Assembly: GCA_963666475.2 (NCBI GenBank)
Contig: CAXXJM010000001.1
Span: 62,001-126,000, forward strand
DNA from: JBFHIZ01 sp963666475
GTDB lineage: Bacteria; Bacillota; Clostridia; Lachnospirales; Lachnospiraceae
DNA length: 64,000 nt
Reading direction: 5' to 3'
Below, piece by piece: positions 17,577 through 26,055 of this stretch. Position 1 is the stretch's first letter. Each line of letters opens with the position of its first letter. Both the position numbers and the translations under genes were made by a program. Under the pieces are notes generated by a model, which ran no database searches, was not told the DNA's origin, and saw only the letters and a list, made by a program, of their open reading frames with translations.

Positions 17577-19175
17577 ATGGGAGACATGAAAATGAAACAA
17601 GTAATTGAAAATGGAACAACTTCCCTTGGGATTGAATTTGGATCAACTAGAATAAAGGCGGTATTGATAGACGATTCCTATCTGCCAATTGCTTCTGGGA
17701 GTTTTGAATGGAGCAATAGTCAGATTGATGACATATGGACTTATTCCATTGATGAAATTTGGATGGGGATACAGACTAGTTTTAAGGAATTAAAGGAAGA
17801 AGTAAAAAAACAATATGATGCAGATTTAAAAACGGTAGGTGCGATAGGAATTAGTGCGATGATGCATGGCTATCTTGTGTTTGACAGTAAGGAAGAGCTG
17901 CTTACACCTTTTCGTACATGGAGAAACAACATTACTGGAGAAGCATCGGAAAAACTTACAGAAGTGTTGAATTACCCAATCCCACAAAGATGGAGCATTG
18001 CGCATCTATATCAAGCAATATTAAATGAAGAAGAGCATGTTAAAAACATTCAGTTCATGACTACGCTTGCAGGCTATGTACATTGGAAACTGACCGGTGA
18101 GAAAGTAATTGGTGTTGGTGACGGTTCTGGGATGTTCCCAATCGATCTTCAAACATCAAATTACAATGAAAGTATGGTGAATTCATTCAACGGATTGATA
18201 GAAGAAAAAGGCTTCGGATGGAAGTTGTCTGATATTATGCCAAAAGTCCTCGTTGCAGGTGAAGGAGCAGGAACACTTTCAGAAGAAGGAGCAAGACTTC
18301 TTGATCCAACAGGAGAATTAGAGAGTGGAATTCTATTTTGTCCTCCAGAAGGAGACGCAGGCACTGGAATGGTTGCGACAAATAGTGTTGGTGTACGTAC
18401 AGGGAATGTATCTGCAGGAACTTCTGTTTTTGCGATGATTGTATTAGAAGATGAACTGAAAAAGGTTCATGCGGAAATTGACCAAGTGACTACACCAAGT
18501 GGAAAACTGGTTGCAATGGCGCATTCTAATAACTGTACTACAGAATTAAATTCGTGGGTAAATCTTTTTGGAGAAACATTAAAGACATTTGGTGTGGAAG
18601 TCGACGCAAATACTTTGTATGGTACTTTATATAAAAAGGCGATGCAGGGAGATGCTGATTGTGGTGGACTTTTATCTTATGGGTATCATTCAGGTGAACA
18701 CATCACCCATTTCGAAGAAGGAAGACCTCTTCTTGTTCGAAAAGCAGATAGTTCATTCAACTTGGGTAATTTAATGCGCGCAAATCTTTATACTTCCATT
18801 GGGACCTTGAAAATAGGTTTGGACATTCTGTTAAAAGAAGAAGGCGTAAAACTTGATAAGATGCTAGGCCATGGAGGTCTTTTTAAGACAGAAAATGTAG
18901 GTCAACAGATTATGGCTGACGCAATTGAAGTACCTGTTTCTGTTATGGATACAGCAGGAGAAGGTGGAGCTTGGGGGATTGCAATTCTTGCAGCATATGC
19001 AAAGAGTTCAAACGACCAGACTCTGGACGTATTTTTACAAAATGAAATCTTTGGAAATATGCCTACAAAAACACTTGAGCCTACAACTGAAGGGGCAGCA
19101 GGATTTAAATCGTTTATGAATCGATTTAAGGCTGGTCTGGGCATTGAAAGAGCTGCTGTCTTGCTACTTTCCTAG
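17577..19175 (+). CDS. araB: L-ribulokinase, FGGY carbohydrate kinase family
   Basis: A kinase of about 533 residues with the FGGY N-terminal phosphate loop (SLGIEFGSTRIKAVLID) and the second domain ATP-binding part (NVSAGTSVFAMIV; LGHGGLFKTENVGQQIMADA; MDTAGEGGAWGIAILAAYA). It would phosphorylate L-ribulose, the step between AraA and AraD, and the gene context supports that substrate. FGGY kinases for xylulose are similar, so the substrate rests on the neighbours. ATG 17577 is preceded by AAAGGAAAGG. The operon ends with a terminator. Confidence 0.9.
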   Translation: MGDMKMKQVIENGTTSLGIEFGSTRIKAVLIDDSYLPIASGSFEWSNSQIDDIWTYSIDEIWMGIQTSFKELKEEVKKQYDADLKTVGAIGISAMMHGYLVFDSKEELLTPFRTWRNNITGEASEKLTEVLNYPIPQRWSIAHLYQAILNEEEHVKNIQFMTTLAGYVHWKLTGEKVIGVGDGSGMFPIDLQTSNYNESMVNSFNGLIEEKGFGWKLSDIMPKVLVAGEGAGTLSEEGARLLDPTGELESGILFCPPEGDAGTGMVATNSVGVRTGNVSAGTSVFAMIVLEDELKKVHAEIDQVTTPSGKLVAMAHSNNCTTELNSWVNLFGETLKTFGVEVDANTLYGTLYKKAMQGDADCGGLLSYGYHSGEHITHFEEGRPLLVRKADSSFNLGNLMRANLYTSIGTLKIGLDILLKEEGVKLDKMLGHGGLFKTENVGQQIMADAIEVPVSVMDTAGEGGAWGIAILAAYAKSSNDQTLDVFLQNEIFGNMPTKTLEPTTEGAAGFKSFMNRFKAGLGIERAAVLLLS

Positions 19176-19208
19176 GTAGAAATAAAAGAGAATAAATAAA
19201 AATAACAG

Positions 19209-19256
19209 AAAGCATTATGAATCCCTATATTCAAGCGAATCATAATGCTTTTTTTG
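19209..19256 (+). terminator. Terminator of the arabinose operon
   Basis: A 10-bp stem AGCATTATGA / TCATAATGCT with a 19-base loop is followed by TTTTTTT. Confidence 0.85.
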
Positions 19257-19267
19257 TAAAAAAAGTA

Positions 19268-19295
19268 TTGACTAATGGGGCGAAATAGGTATAAT
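19268..19295 (+). promoter_or_regulatory. Promoter of the acyl-carrier-like gene
   Basis: TTGACT, a 16-base gap and TATAAT lie 38 bases before the gene. Confidence 0.75.
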
Positions 19296-19333
19296 TTATT
19301 TCAAATCATATGTAAAGAAGGAGAGCCATAAGA

Positions 19334-19558
19334 ATGGAAGAAATTGTTAAAAAGCTAATCGGAGAAATTGCTGGAATCGATGAGGATATGATCGTAAATG
19401 CATTATATTTGGAAGACGATCTTTCACTGGATGAAAATGATTTGGAAGAATTATTCGAAGAACTCGAAAATTACTATGATACAGAATTTGATGGTCGTGA
19501 AGATCGTGAATTCGAACAAGTTTCAGATATTATTACTTATCTGAGAGAAATTCTATAG
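19334..19558 (+). CDS. Acyl-carrier-protein-like small acidic protein
   Basis: A 74-residue, very acidic helical protein. Residues 28-41 (DDLSLDENDLEELF) align with the ACP phosphopantetheine site (DSLDxVEL pattern), keeping a serine at position 31 followed by Leu-Asp, but with the segment before it shortened. That supports an ACP-like four-helix fold. Whether Ser31 carries a prosthetic group is not shown. No fatty acid or polyketide gene is nearby. The next gene is a small charged protein, possibly cotranscribed. Confidence 0.6.
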   Translation: MEEIVKKLIGEIAGIDEDMIVNALYLEDDLSLDENDLEELFEELENYYDTEFDGREDREFEQVSDIITYLREIL

Positions 19559-19592
19559 TTTACTTTTGTGAGACGGGCCTAAAGGAGCAAGT

Positions 19593-19784
19593 ATGGATCA
19601 GGATAATGAAGTTTATTTTGATGAGACGCAGAAAGAAAAGCGAAGAAACGCGAGAGAAAAATCTAAAAAAATATTAGATGTGGATTACAAGAGACCAAAA
19701 GGTCAAAAGAAGAATACAAAGAAATTTGTTTATCATCCTGATATGGATTATGATGATTATGACTATTTAGATGAAGACAAATAA
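19593..19784 (+). CDS. Small charged hypothetical protein
   Basis: A 63-residue protein with a Lys/Arg-rich middle and an Asp/Tyr-rich end (MDYDDYDYLDEDK). I recognise no family, and it looks largely disordered. It follows the ACP-like gene by 34 bases, with AAAGGAGC before its ATG and a terminator directly after it, so it is probably a real last gene of a two-gene unit. Confidence 0.6.
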   Translation: MDQDNEVYFDETQKEKRRNAREKSKKILDVDYKRPKGQKKNTKKFVYHPDMDYDDYDYLDEDK

Positions 19785-19793
19785 AATCCGATA

Positions 19794-19821
19794 AAAAAAG
19801 ATGGTATGCATCTTTTTTTTT
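19794..19821 (+). terminator. Terminator
   Basis: AAAAAAGATG / CATCTTTTTT with a short loop and eight T ends the preceding two-gene unit. Confidence 0.8.
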
Positions 19822-19834
19822 ATGTTCAAAATGG

Positions 19835-19894
19835 ACAATATTGTACAATAAATGTTGCGAGTGTATATGAAAGTACAAAATTGTGTAGTATAAT
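19835..19894 (+). promoter_or_regulatory. Operator-like palindromes and -10 box before the copper genes
   Basis: ACAATATTGT (19835-19844) and the overlapping ATTGTACAAT (19840-19849) are both perfect 10-bp palindromes. TACAAAATTGTGTA (19874-19887) is a near palindrome lying just before TATAAT (19889-19894). The TACA...TGTA form recalls copper-repressor boxes, but the spacing differs from CopY sites. Confidence 0.5.
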
Positions 19895-19929
19895 ATAGAT
19901 AGTGAATTCTTAAAAGATTGGAGAAATAA

Positions 19930-20406
19930 ATGAATAATACGTACTTATCAATTGAAGAAGTGGCGAAAAGACTTCATGTACATTCGAAAACAATTCGAAG
20001 ATATATTGGAAGTGGGAAGCTTGCTGCAAAAAAAGTTGCTGGTTCCTGGAGAATTGAAGAAGAAGATTTGCAAGAGTATGTAGATTCTTGTGAAGAAAAT
20101 TCCTGTGAGTGTAAGAATGGGTCTGTGAGCAAGGATGATTTTTGTATCTTTATGGATAGTGAATATTATGAATCAAGTGCTCCGTTACAGGTTTGCTCTA
20201 TTGTTGATTATTTTGTGAGTGAAGAACAGGTGAAGAACCTCTTAAAAGATGCTATGAATGTTGTTGCAGAGTTTAGCATGATGAACAAAGGAAATCGGTT
20301 TCACTACGTGTATGATGATCAAGAGAAAAAAATTCGCATGGTTTTCTGGGGAACTCCGTCTTTTATGGAGGAGATTATGAAGGCAATGAAAGTTTATGAA
20401 GTGTAA
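19930..20406 (+). CDS. Helix-turn-helix protein of excisionase/MerR type, next to the copper ATPase
   Basis: A 158-residue protein with an N-terminal DNA-binding domain (residues 5-50: LSIEEVAKRLHVHSKTIRRY and KLAAKKVAGSWRIEEEDLQE), followed by a domain I do not recognise. That domain has a cluster of cysteines (CEENSCECKNGSVSKDDFC) that could bind metal. It ends 18 bases before copA and shares its promoter, so it may be a copper-responsive regulator of the pump. That role is inference. Lachnospiraceae copper pumps often have no CopY, so an unconventional regulator is plausible. Confidence 0.65.
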   Translation: MNNTYLSIEEVAKRLHVHSKTIRRYIGSGKLAAKKVAGSWRIEEEDLQEYVDSCEENSCECKNGSVSKDDFCIFMDSEYYESSAPLQVCSIVDYFVSEEQVKNLLKDAMNVVAEFSMMNKGNRFHYVYDDQEKKIRMVFWGTPSFMEEIMKAMKVYEV

Positions 20407-20424
20407 TGAAAAGGAAGTGATCTT

Positions 20425-22956
20425 ATGGAAGAAAAGAATAAATTATCAATTGAAGGGATGACCTGTGCTGCATGTGCAAGTGCAGTTGAGAGGAGTGTTC
20501 GAAAAGTTGAAGGGGTAACAGAAGCAAATGTTAACCTGGTCTCAGAGAAGTTGGTGTTTGAATTTGATCAAAATCTGACAAACTTGGATGAGATTAAAAA
20601 GGCAGTAGTTCATGCGGGATATCGTGTGGCAGATGAGCGTGTCAATTCGAATGAAGGTACCCATACAAAAAATGCAACAACCTATGAAAAAAAGAAACAG
20701 GAAAGTCAAATTCTCTTACATAAGTTTCTTGGTGCAATGCTATTTTCGATTCCGCTACTCTATATTTCAATGGGACATATGATTGGATTGCCCTTACCGA
20801 TGTATCTGCATCCAGACCAGTTTCCTATGGTGTTTGGATTGCTTCAGTTTCTACTTGTACTTCCTGTGTTACTAATTGGAAACCAGTTTTATCGCATGGG
20901 CTTTCGAACCTTGTTTCACTTTGCACCAAACATGGATTCACTGATAGCACTTGGAACATCTGCAGCTGTGATCTATGGTATCTATGCATTGTTTCAGATA
21001 GCACTTGGAAATGTTCAATTTGCTGGTGATTTATATTTTGAATCTGCGGCAGTAATCATTACTTTGATTTTGCTTGGAAAATATTTTGAATCGGTTTCGA
21101 AAGGAAGAACTTCGGAGGCAATTAAGCGTTTGATGAATCTTTCTCCAAAACAGGCGAGTGTAATTCGTGATGAAATCGAAATGCAGGTAGCGATTGAGGA
21201 AGTACGAGTTGGAGATCTTTTGATTGTTCGTCCAGGTGAACGTGTTCCAGTCGATGGTGAAATTGTAAAGGGCGTTACCTCAATTGATGAATCCATGCTG
21301 ACTGGCGAGAGTCTTCCGGTAGAAAAACAAGTCGGTGATAAGGTAGTTGGAGCTAGTATAAATCAAAATGGTGCGTTCTATTTTCGTGCTGAAAAAGTAG
21401 GAGAAGACACCATGCTTTCAAAAATCGTGAAGCTGGTGGAAGAAGCGCAAGAGTCTAAAGCCCCAATTGCAAGAATGGCAGATGTGATTGCTGGATACTT
21501 TGTGCCAATCGTTATGGGAATTGCTTTACTATCTGGAATTGCATGGTTGCTAGCTGGTGAGACGTTTGTTTTTTCGCTTACTATTTTAATCTCTGTACTT
21601 GTTATCGCTTGTCCGTGTGCACTTGGATTGGCAACGCCTACAGCAATTATGGTCGGAACTGGTAAAGGAGCAGAACTTGGGGTGTTGATCAAAGGTGGAA
21701 AACCTTTGGAAACGGCACATAAAATCACTACCGTCATTTTCGATAAAACAGGAACAATTACCCAAGGGAAACCGATGGTTACAGATATTGTGACCGTTTC
21801 TGGGGTTGATGAGGAAGAAGTTGTTCGGTTGGCAGCTACGGCTGAATTGAATTCGGAACATCCACTAGGCAGTGCAATCCTTGATAAAGCAAAAGAGAAA
21901 TCGATATCTCCTTATGAAGTTGAATCGTTTTTATCAATCGCTGGAATGGGAATTCAGGCAGAGGCAGGTAAAAAGCATATTGTTCTTGGAAATGAACGAA
22001 TTTTGAAAGCGAAAGAGATTGAAAATACGCTTTTGTCTGAGGCGGAGAGGTTGGCCGATGAAGGAAAAACACCGGTCTACATTTCGGTCGACGGAAGGCT
22101 GGTTGGAATTCTTGCAATTGCGGATGTCATCAAGGATACAAGTAGAGAAGCTGTAATGCTTCTTCATCGTATGGGAATTCGTACCATAATGATTACTGGA
22201 GATCATCAAAAAACGGCTGAAGCAATTGCTTCACAGGTGGGAATCGATCAGGTGATTTCGCAAGTGCTGCCCGAAGATAAAGCTTCCGAAGTAGTTCGAC
22301 TCCAGGGGAAAGGTGAAGTTGTGGCAATGGTTGGAGATGGAATTAATGATGCTCCAGCGCTTGCACAGGCTGAAGTAGGTATGGCCATTGGAGAAGGTAC
22401 TGACATTGCGATGGAGTCAGCAGAAATTGTCCTGATGCGAAATGACCTTAGGGATGTAGCAACAGCGATATCTTTGAGTAGAAAGACCATTCGGAATATA
22501 AAACAAAATCTCTTTTGGGCATTCGCATATAATACTTTGGGAATACCAGTTGCAGCTGGATTGTTATATGCATTTGGAGGACCGAAATTGAATCCAATGA
22601 TAGCGGGAGCTGCCATGGCATTTAGTTCAGTTTCCGTTGTGACCAATGCACTTCGACTGAGGGGATTTAAACCTCAAAAATTGATTTCAGATAAAATACA
22701 AACGAAAGAATTGAATCAGAATAAGGATGAAAGAGAGGAATTTAAGATGAAACAAATAATTTTAATTCAAGGGATGTCTTGTGGACATTGTACTGCGCAT
22801 GTGAAAGAGGCACTTTTAGGAGTGACAGGAGTGAAAAATGTAGAGGTCAGTTTAGAAGATGGGAATGCAATTGTGGAGAGCGAAGGAGAGATTGCCGAAG
22901 AAATTTTAACAGCCGCAGTTGAAGATGCTGGATATAAAGTAACCGGAGTACAATAA
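20425..22956 (+). CDS. copA: Copper-exporting P1B-type ATPase with N- and C-terminal HMA domains
   Basis: An 843-residue heavy-metal pump. An N-terminal metal-binding domain (GMTCAACASAVERSV, Cys14 and Cys17) is followed by eight membrane helices, the actuator motif TGES (SMLTGESLPVEK), the membrane CPC (VIACPCALGLATP), the phosphorylation site DKTGT, the HP motif (SEHPLG) and the hinge GDGINDAPAL. These define a Cu(I) exporter. Unusually, the protein continues into a second HMA domain (GMSCGHCTAHVKEAL, Cys786/Cys789) that equals a complete CopZ chaperone. An internal start for this piece is described separately. Confidence 0.95.
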   Translation: MEEKNKLSIEGMTCAACASAVERSVRKVEGVTEANVNLVSEKLVFEFDQNLTNLDEIKKAVVHAGYRVADERVNSNEGTHTKNATTYEKKKQESQILLHKFLGAMLFSIPLLYISMGHMIGLPLPMYLHPDQFPMVFGLLQFLLVLPVLLIGNQFYRMGFRTLFHFAPNMDSLIALGTSAAVIYGIYALFQIALGNVQFAGDLYFESAAVIITLILLGKYFESVSKGRTSEAIKRLMNLSPKQASVIRDEIEMQVAIEEVRVGDLLIVRPGERVPVDGEIVKGVTSIDESMLTGESLPVEKQVGDKVVGASINQNGAFYFRAEKVGEDTMLSKIVKLVEEAQESKAPIARMADVIAGYFVPIVMGIALLSGIAWLLAGETFVFSLTILISVLVIACPCALGLATPTAIMVGTGKGAELGVLIKGGKPLETAHKITTVIFDKTGTITQGKPMVTDIVTVSGVDEEEVVRLAATAELNSEHPLGSAILDKAKEKSISPYEVESFLSIAGMGIQAEAGKKHIVLGNERILKAKEIENTLLSEAERLADEGKTPVYISVDGRLVGILAIADVIKDTSREAVMLLHRMGIRTIMITGDHQKTAEAIASQVGIDQVISQVLPEDKASEVVRLQGKGEVVAMVGDGINDAPALAQAEVGMAIGEGTDIAMESAEIVLMRNDLRDVATAISLSRKTIRNIKQNLFWAFAYNTLGIPVAAGLLYAFGGPKLNPMIAGAAMAFSSVSVVTNALRLRGFKPQKLISDKIQTKELNQNKDEREEFKMKQIILIQGMSCGHCTAHVKEALLGVTGVKNVEVSLEDGNAIVESEGEIAEEILTAAVEDAGYKVTGVQ
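22747..22956 (+). CDS. Possible internally started CopZ-like copper chaperone (in frame inside copA)
   Basis: The last 69 codons of copA form a stand-alone CopZ-type HMA domain beginning MKQIILIQGMSCGHC. GAGAGG lies about ten bases before its ATG, a normal ribosome site. The residues before it (roughly 745-774) are a hydrophilic linker. Either the chaperone gene became fused to the pump, or both the fusion and a free chaperone are made. The sequence allows both. Confidence 0.45.
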   Translation: MKQIILIQGMSCGHCTAHVKEALLGVTGVKNVEVSLEDGNAIVESEGEIAEEILTAAVEDAGYKVTGVQ

Positions 22957-22975
22957 AGCACATTAAGACGAAAAC

Positions 22976-23047
22976 AAGAAAACAACTAATTTTTCATGTA
23001 AAGGAATTATGAATTCTTCATGTAATCAAAGTTGTTTTCTTTTTTTT
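22976..23047 (+). terminator. Long-loop terminator after copA
   Basis: A 12-bp stem (AAGAAAACAACT / AGTTGTTTTCTT) encloses a 42-base loop, itself with smaller inverted repeats (CATG...CATG, GGAATTATGAATTC), and ends in eight T. Confidence 0.75.
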
Positions 23048-23137
23048 GTGCAAAATTACAAAAAAAACTATTGTCATTCGCTAGAATGTGGGAAAAAAGT
23101 ACTGTATAATAAAATATATTTTTTAAAGGAGGCATCT

Positions 23138-23860
23138 ATGGAATTCAATTCGAACAGTATTTTCTTGTATCTAGTAGCCAGTGTGGTAATTCTGTTTGTA
23201 CTTGCACAGTCTGTATTTTTCCTTGTTCGTGCGTATAAACGTGCAAATGCAATTGGGATGGATTTAAAACGTGTGCGAAAAATGATATTATCGACCGCAC
23301 TATTCACGATTGCTCCGGCAATCTCAATCTTAATGGGAGTTCTGACATTGTCTAAATTTCTCGGAATTCCACTACCCTGGATTAGACTTAGTGTAATTGG
23401 GGCGATCACGTATGAACTCCCTGCAGCTACTTCCACAGCATCTGCTATGGGATTTTCTTTATCTGAGACGATTACTGATCCGCAAGCTTATTCGACGATT
23501 GCCTGGGTCATGACTCTTGGAATTTTACCAAGTATTGTTTTGGTACCGATCTTATTAAAACGAATTCAATCAGGTATGGGAAATATTCAAAAACGAGACC
23601 GGAAATGGGGACAGATTCTTATGGACGCCATGTTTCTTGGTATGATTTCGGCATTCTTGGGATTGGTATTTGCTGATCTTCATACAGGAATTGTTGGATT
23701 CATTCCTTTGTTTGTTTTACTTTGTTCTGCTGTTTTAATGGGGATATGTGGAATCCTGGTGAAAAAACTTGGATGGAAACAATTGGAAACATTTGCGCTA
23801 TCAATTAGTATGATTGGTGCAATGATTTTTGCAATATTTCTTGACAAAATCATATCTTAA
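23138..23860 (+). CDS. Multi-pass membrane protein, DUF5058-like
   Basis: A protein of about 240 residues with six or seven membrane helices. The segment TIAPAISILMGVLTLSKFLG and the motif ITYELPAATSTASAMGFSL are typical of a conserved Firmicutes membrane family that I recall as DUF5058. Its biochemical role is unknown. I start at ATG 23138, which has AAAGGAGG six bases before it; the frame is open further upstream, but into a terminator. A TATAAT -10 box is at 23105-23110. It forms a unit with the following membrane protein and an M20 peptidase. Confidence 0.75.
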   Translation: MEFNSNSIFLYLVASVVILFVLAQSVFFLVRAYKRANAIGMDLKRVRKMILSTALFTIAPAISILMGVLTLSKFLGIPLPWIRLSVIGAITYELPAATSTASAMGFSLSETITDPQAYSTIAWVMTLGILPSIVLVPILLKRIQSGMGNIQKRDRKWGQILMDAMFLGMISAFLGLVFADLHTGIVGFIPLFVLLCSAVLMGICGILVKKLGWKQLETFALSISMIGAMIFAIFLDKIIS

Positions 23861-23889
23861 ACTTGAAAAGAAAGGAATGGAACGTACCT

Positions 23890-24540
23890 ATGACATATGA
23901 AAATAAAACGCATGTATATGGAAAAATATGGACATGGACTGCTGTTGTCATTGTTTTATTGGTGCCAGTAATGATCTGTATTCGATATCAGACTTTTCCG
24001 GAACTTACAGATTTGGCCAAAGGATTTTTGGCAGTAGCCCCAATTTTCTGGACGGTAGGGCTCATTGAAGTTCTGACTTATACGCCAATGCTCGGAACTG
24101 GTGGATCTTATATGGCTTTTGTAACTGGAAATCTGTCTGGAATAAAAGTGCCAGCGGCTTTAAATGCGATGGAGACGATGGATGTAAAGGCAGGGACTGA
24201 AGAAGGGGAAATCGTATCAACCATTGCCGTTAGTGTAAGTGCTATTGTTACTACTTTAGTGATTGCAATAGGAGTTGCCTGTTTGTCTTTTTTGGTGCCG
24301 ATTCTAAATTCGGAAACATTGGCTCCTGCATTTGAAAATATTCTGCCAGCACTATTTGGAGGACTGGCTGTGGTATTTATTGGAAAGAATTGGAAAATCG
24401 CGATTTCACCTCTTGTGGTCATGATTATCCTGTTTACCTTTGTGCCAGGACTTGCATCCTCTGTAGGTATTTTGGTTCCAGTAGGAGCTCTGATTGCGAT
24501 TGCTGTAGCAAGAGTACTCTATAAAAGAGGTGTATTATGA
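23890..24540 (+). CDS. Multi-pass membrane protein, partner of the DUF5058-like protein
   Basis: A protein of about 216 residues with five or six helices (TAVVIVLLVPVMICIRY; FLAVAPIFWTVGLIEVLTY; several Gly/Val/Ile-rich segments towards the end). It has the motif MLGTGGSYMAFVTGNLSGIK in an apparent re-entrant region, as in channel or carrier pairs. The family is not one I can name. Tight spacing to the gene before and a 4-base overlap with the peptidase after suggest one transport-plus-hydrolysis system. TTG 23863 is an alternative start. Confidence 0.65.
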   Translation: MTYENKTHVYGKIWTWTAVVIVLLVPVMICIRYQTFPELTDLAKGFLAVAPIFWTVGLIEVLTYTPMLGTGGSYMAFVTGNLSGIKVPAALNAMETMDVKAGTEEGEIVSTIAVSVSAIVTTLVIAIGVACLSFLVPILNSETLAPAFENILPALFGGLAVVFIGKNWKIAISPLVVMIILFTFVPGLASSVGILVPVGALIAIAVARVLYKRGVL

Positions 24541-25970
24541 TTGGATGGTTGATTCTAGCCTTACTAGCTTGCTTTATAGCTACCATTTTGATTCGGGCAG
24601 CCCTCTTTCAACCAAAAGAAATTAGGAAGCGTGAGGCGAATGCGATTTCTTTGGAATCCAGAGAAATTATAAATAATTTTATTGCCTTGATTCAATGTAG
24701 AACGGTTTCTGATCGTGACGAAACGAAGGTCGAATGGGGTGAATTTGAGCGTTTTCAAAATGAACTAAAAAATCGTTACCCGAATATTCATCAACAATCT
24801 ACACTTACACATCATGGGAAAAGTGGACTTCTATATTATTTAAAAGGTGAATCGGATGTACGGCCATCTGTTTGTATGGCCCACTATGATGTGGTTCCAG
24901 TAGTGGAAGAACAATGGAAATATCCACCATTTTCAGGACATTACGAAAACGGTGAGATCTGGGGAAGAGGAACCTTGGATACGAAGGGTACGTTGTGTGC
25001 GCTTTTAGAAGCTTTGGAGCAGCTTTTGCGAGAAGGGTATATTCCGAAGAATGATTTGTATTTGTCTTTTTCTGGTGAAGAAGAAATTGATGGGAATAGT
25101 TGTCCGGAGATAGTCGCCTATCTGAATAAAATTGGTGTAAAACCAGATTTTGTTTTGGACGAAGGTGGTGCCGTCGTATCCAACGTATTTCCAGGCGTAA
25201 CAGAAGATTGTGCGTTGATTGGAACTGGTGAAAAGGGAAGTGTAAATCTGCAATGCATGATTCCGGGAAGCGGTGGTCATTCTTCTGCGCCTCCTGCAAA
25301 ATCAACAGCTCGAAAAATGGCACAAATCATAAAGCGCATTGAAAAACATCCATTTTCAACACAATTTACAAGTCCGGTTCTGGAAATGTACGATAGCCTG
25401 GGGAGGTATTCGCCATTTGGACTGAAAATAATTTTTGCAAATATGTGGTGCTTTCGACCCCTTTTTGGATGGTTATGTAAGAAATTGGGAGGTGAGCTAA
25501 ATGCGATGGTTAGAACGACTTGTGCAATCACTAGATGGGAAGGCAGTAAAGCTTATAACGTGCTTCCTGAAGCTACGTCTCTGGGAATGAATTTACGTTT
25601 GCTAGGAAAAGATACAGTAGAAAGCGTGATGAAGCATCTTGAGAAGTCTATCTCAGATTCTTCGGTAAAAATGGAATTGATGAACGGGATGAATCCCTCC
25701 ATTTATTCTGATACAGCATGTGACGCATATCAAACACTGTATGATGTCATTGCAGATACATGGCCTGGTGTTATTGTTTCTCCATATTTAATGATGGCCA
25801 GGAGTGATTCAGGACATTATTGTAAGATCACGAATCATGTTTATCGTTTTTCAGGTATGAGATTAAGTGCAGAAGAACGAAGAATGATTCATGGAACGAA
25901 TGAAAGAATACCAGAAGAAACATTGCTAAAAACGGTGGAGTTTTATTTACGCTTATTAAAAAGATTATAG
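24537..25970 (+). CDS. Membrane-anchored M20-family metallopeptidase
   Basis: A 477-residue zinc peptidase with an N-terminal membrane helix (WLILALLACFIATILI), so probably tethered to the membrane. It has the M20 metal ligands: MAHYDVVPVVEEQW (His about 115), GRGTLDTKGT (Asp about 145), SGEEEIDG (tandem Glu), then the dimer/lid domain (GSGGHSSAPPAKS) and a C-terminal metal His region (GTNERIPEE). Members of this group cleave dipeptides or N-acyl amino acids. The start overlaps the membrane protein gene by four bases (ATGA), arguing for a shared job such as uptake and cleavage of a peptide-like compound. Confidence 0.88.
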   Translation: MIGWLILALLACFIATILIRAALFQPKEIRKREANAISLESREIINNFIALIQCRTVSDRDETKVEWGEFERFQNELKNRYPNIHQQSTLTHHGKSGLLYYLKGESDVRPSVCMAHYDVVPVVEEQWKYPPFSGHYENGEIWGRGTLDTKGTLCALLEALEQLLREGYIPKNDLYLSFSGEEEIDGNSCPEIVAYLNKIGVKPDFVLDEGGAVVSNVFPGVTEDCALIGTGEKGSVNLQCMIPGSGGHSSAPPAKSTARKMAQIIKRIEKHPFSTQFTSPVLEMYDSLGRYSPFGLKIIFANMWCFRPLFGWLCKKLGGELNAMVRTTCAITRWEGSKAYNVLPEATSLGMNLRLLGKDTVESVMKHLEKSISDSSVKMELMNGMNPSIYSDTACDAYQTLYDVIADTWPGVIVSPYLMMARSDSGHYCKITNHVYRFSGMRLSAEERRMIHGTNERIPEETLLKTVEFYLRLLKRL

Positions 25971-26055
25971 AATTGCTTGAACATAGGGAGGAAATAGCAA
26001 GGTTGGGGAAACAAAAGACAACAGGGGTTACTTAGAGAAAGGTATGGTTATTATA

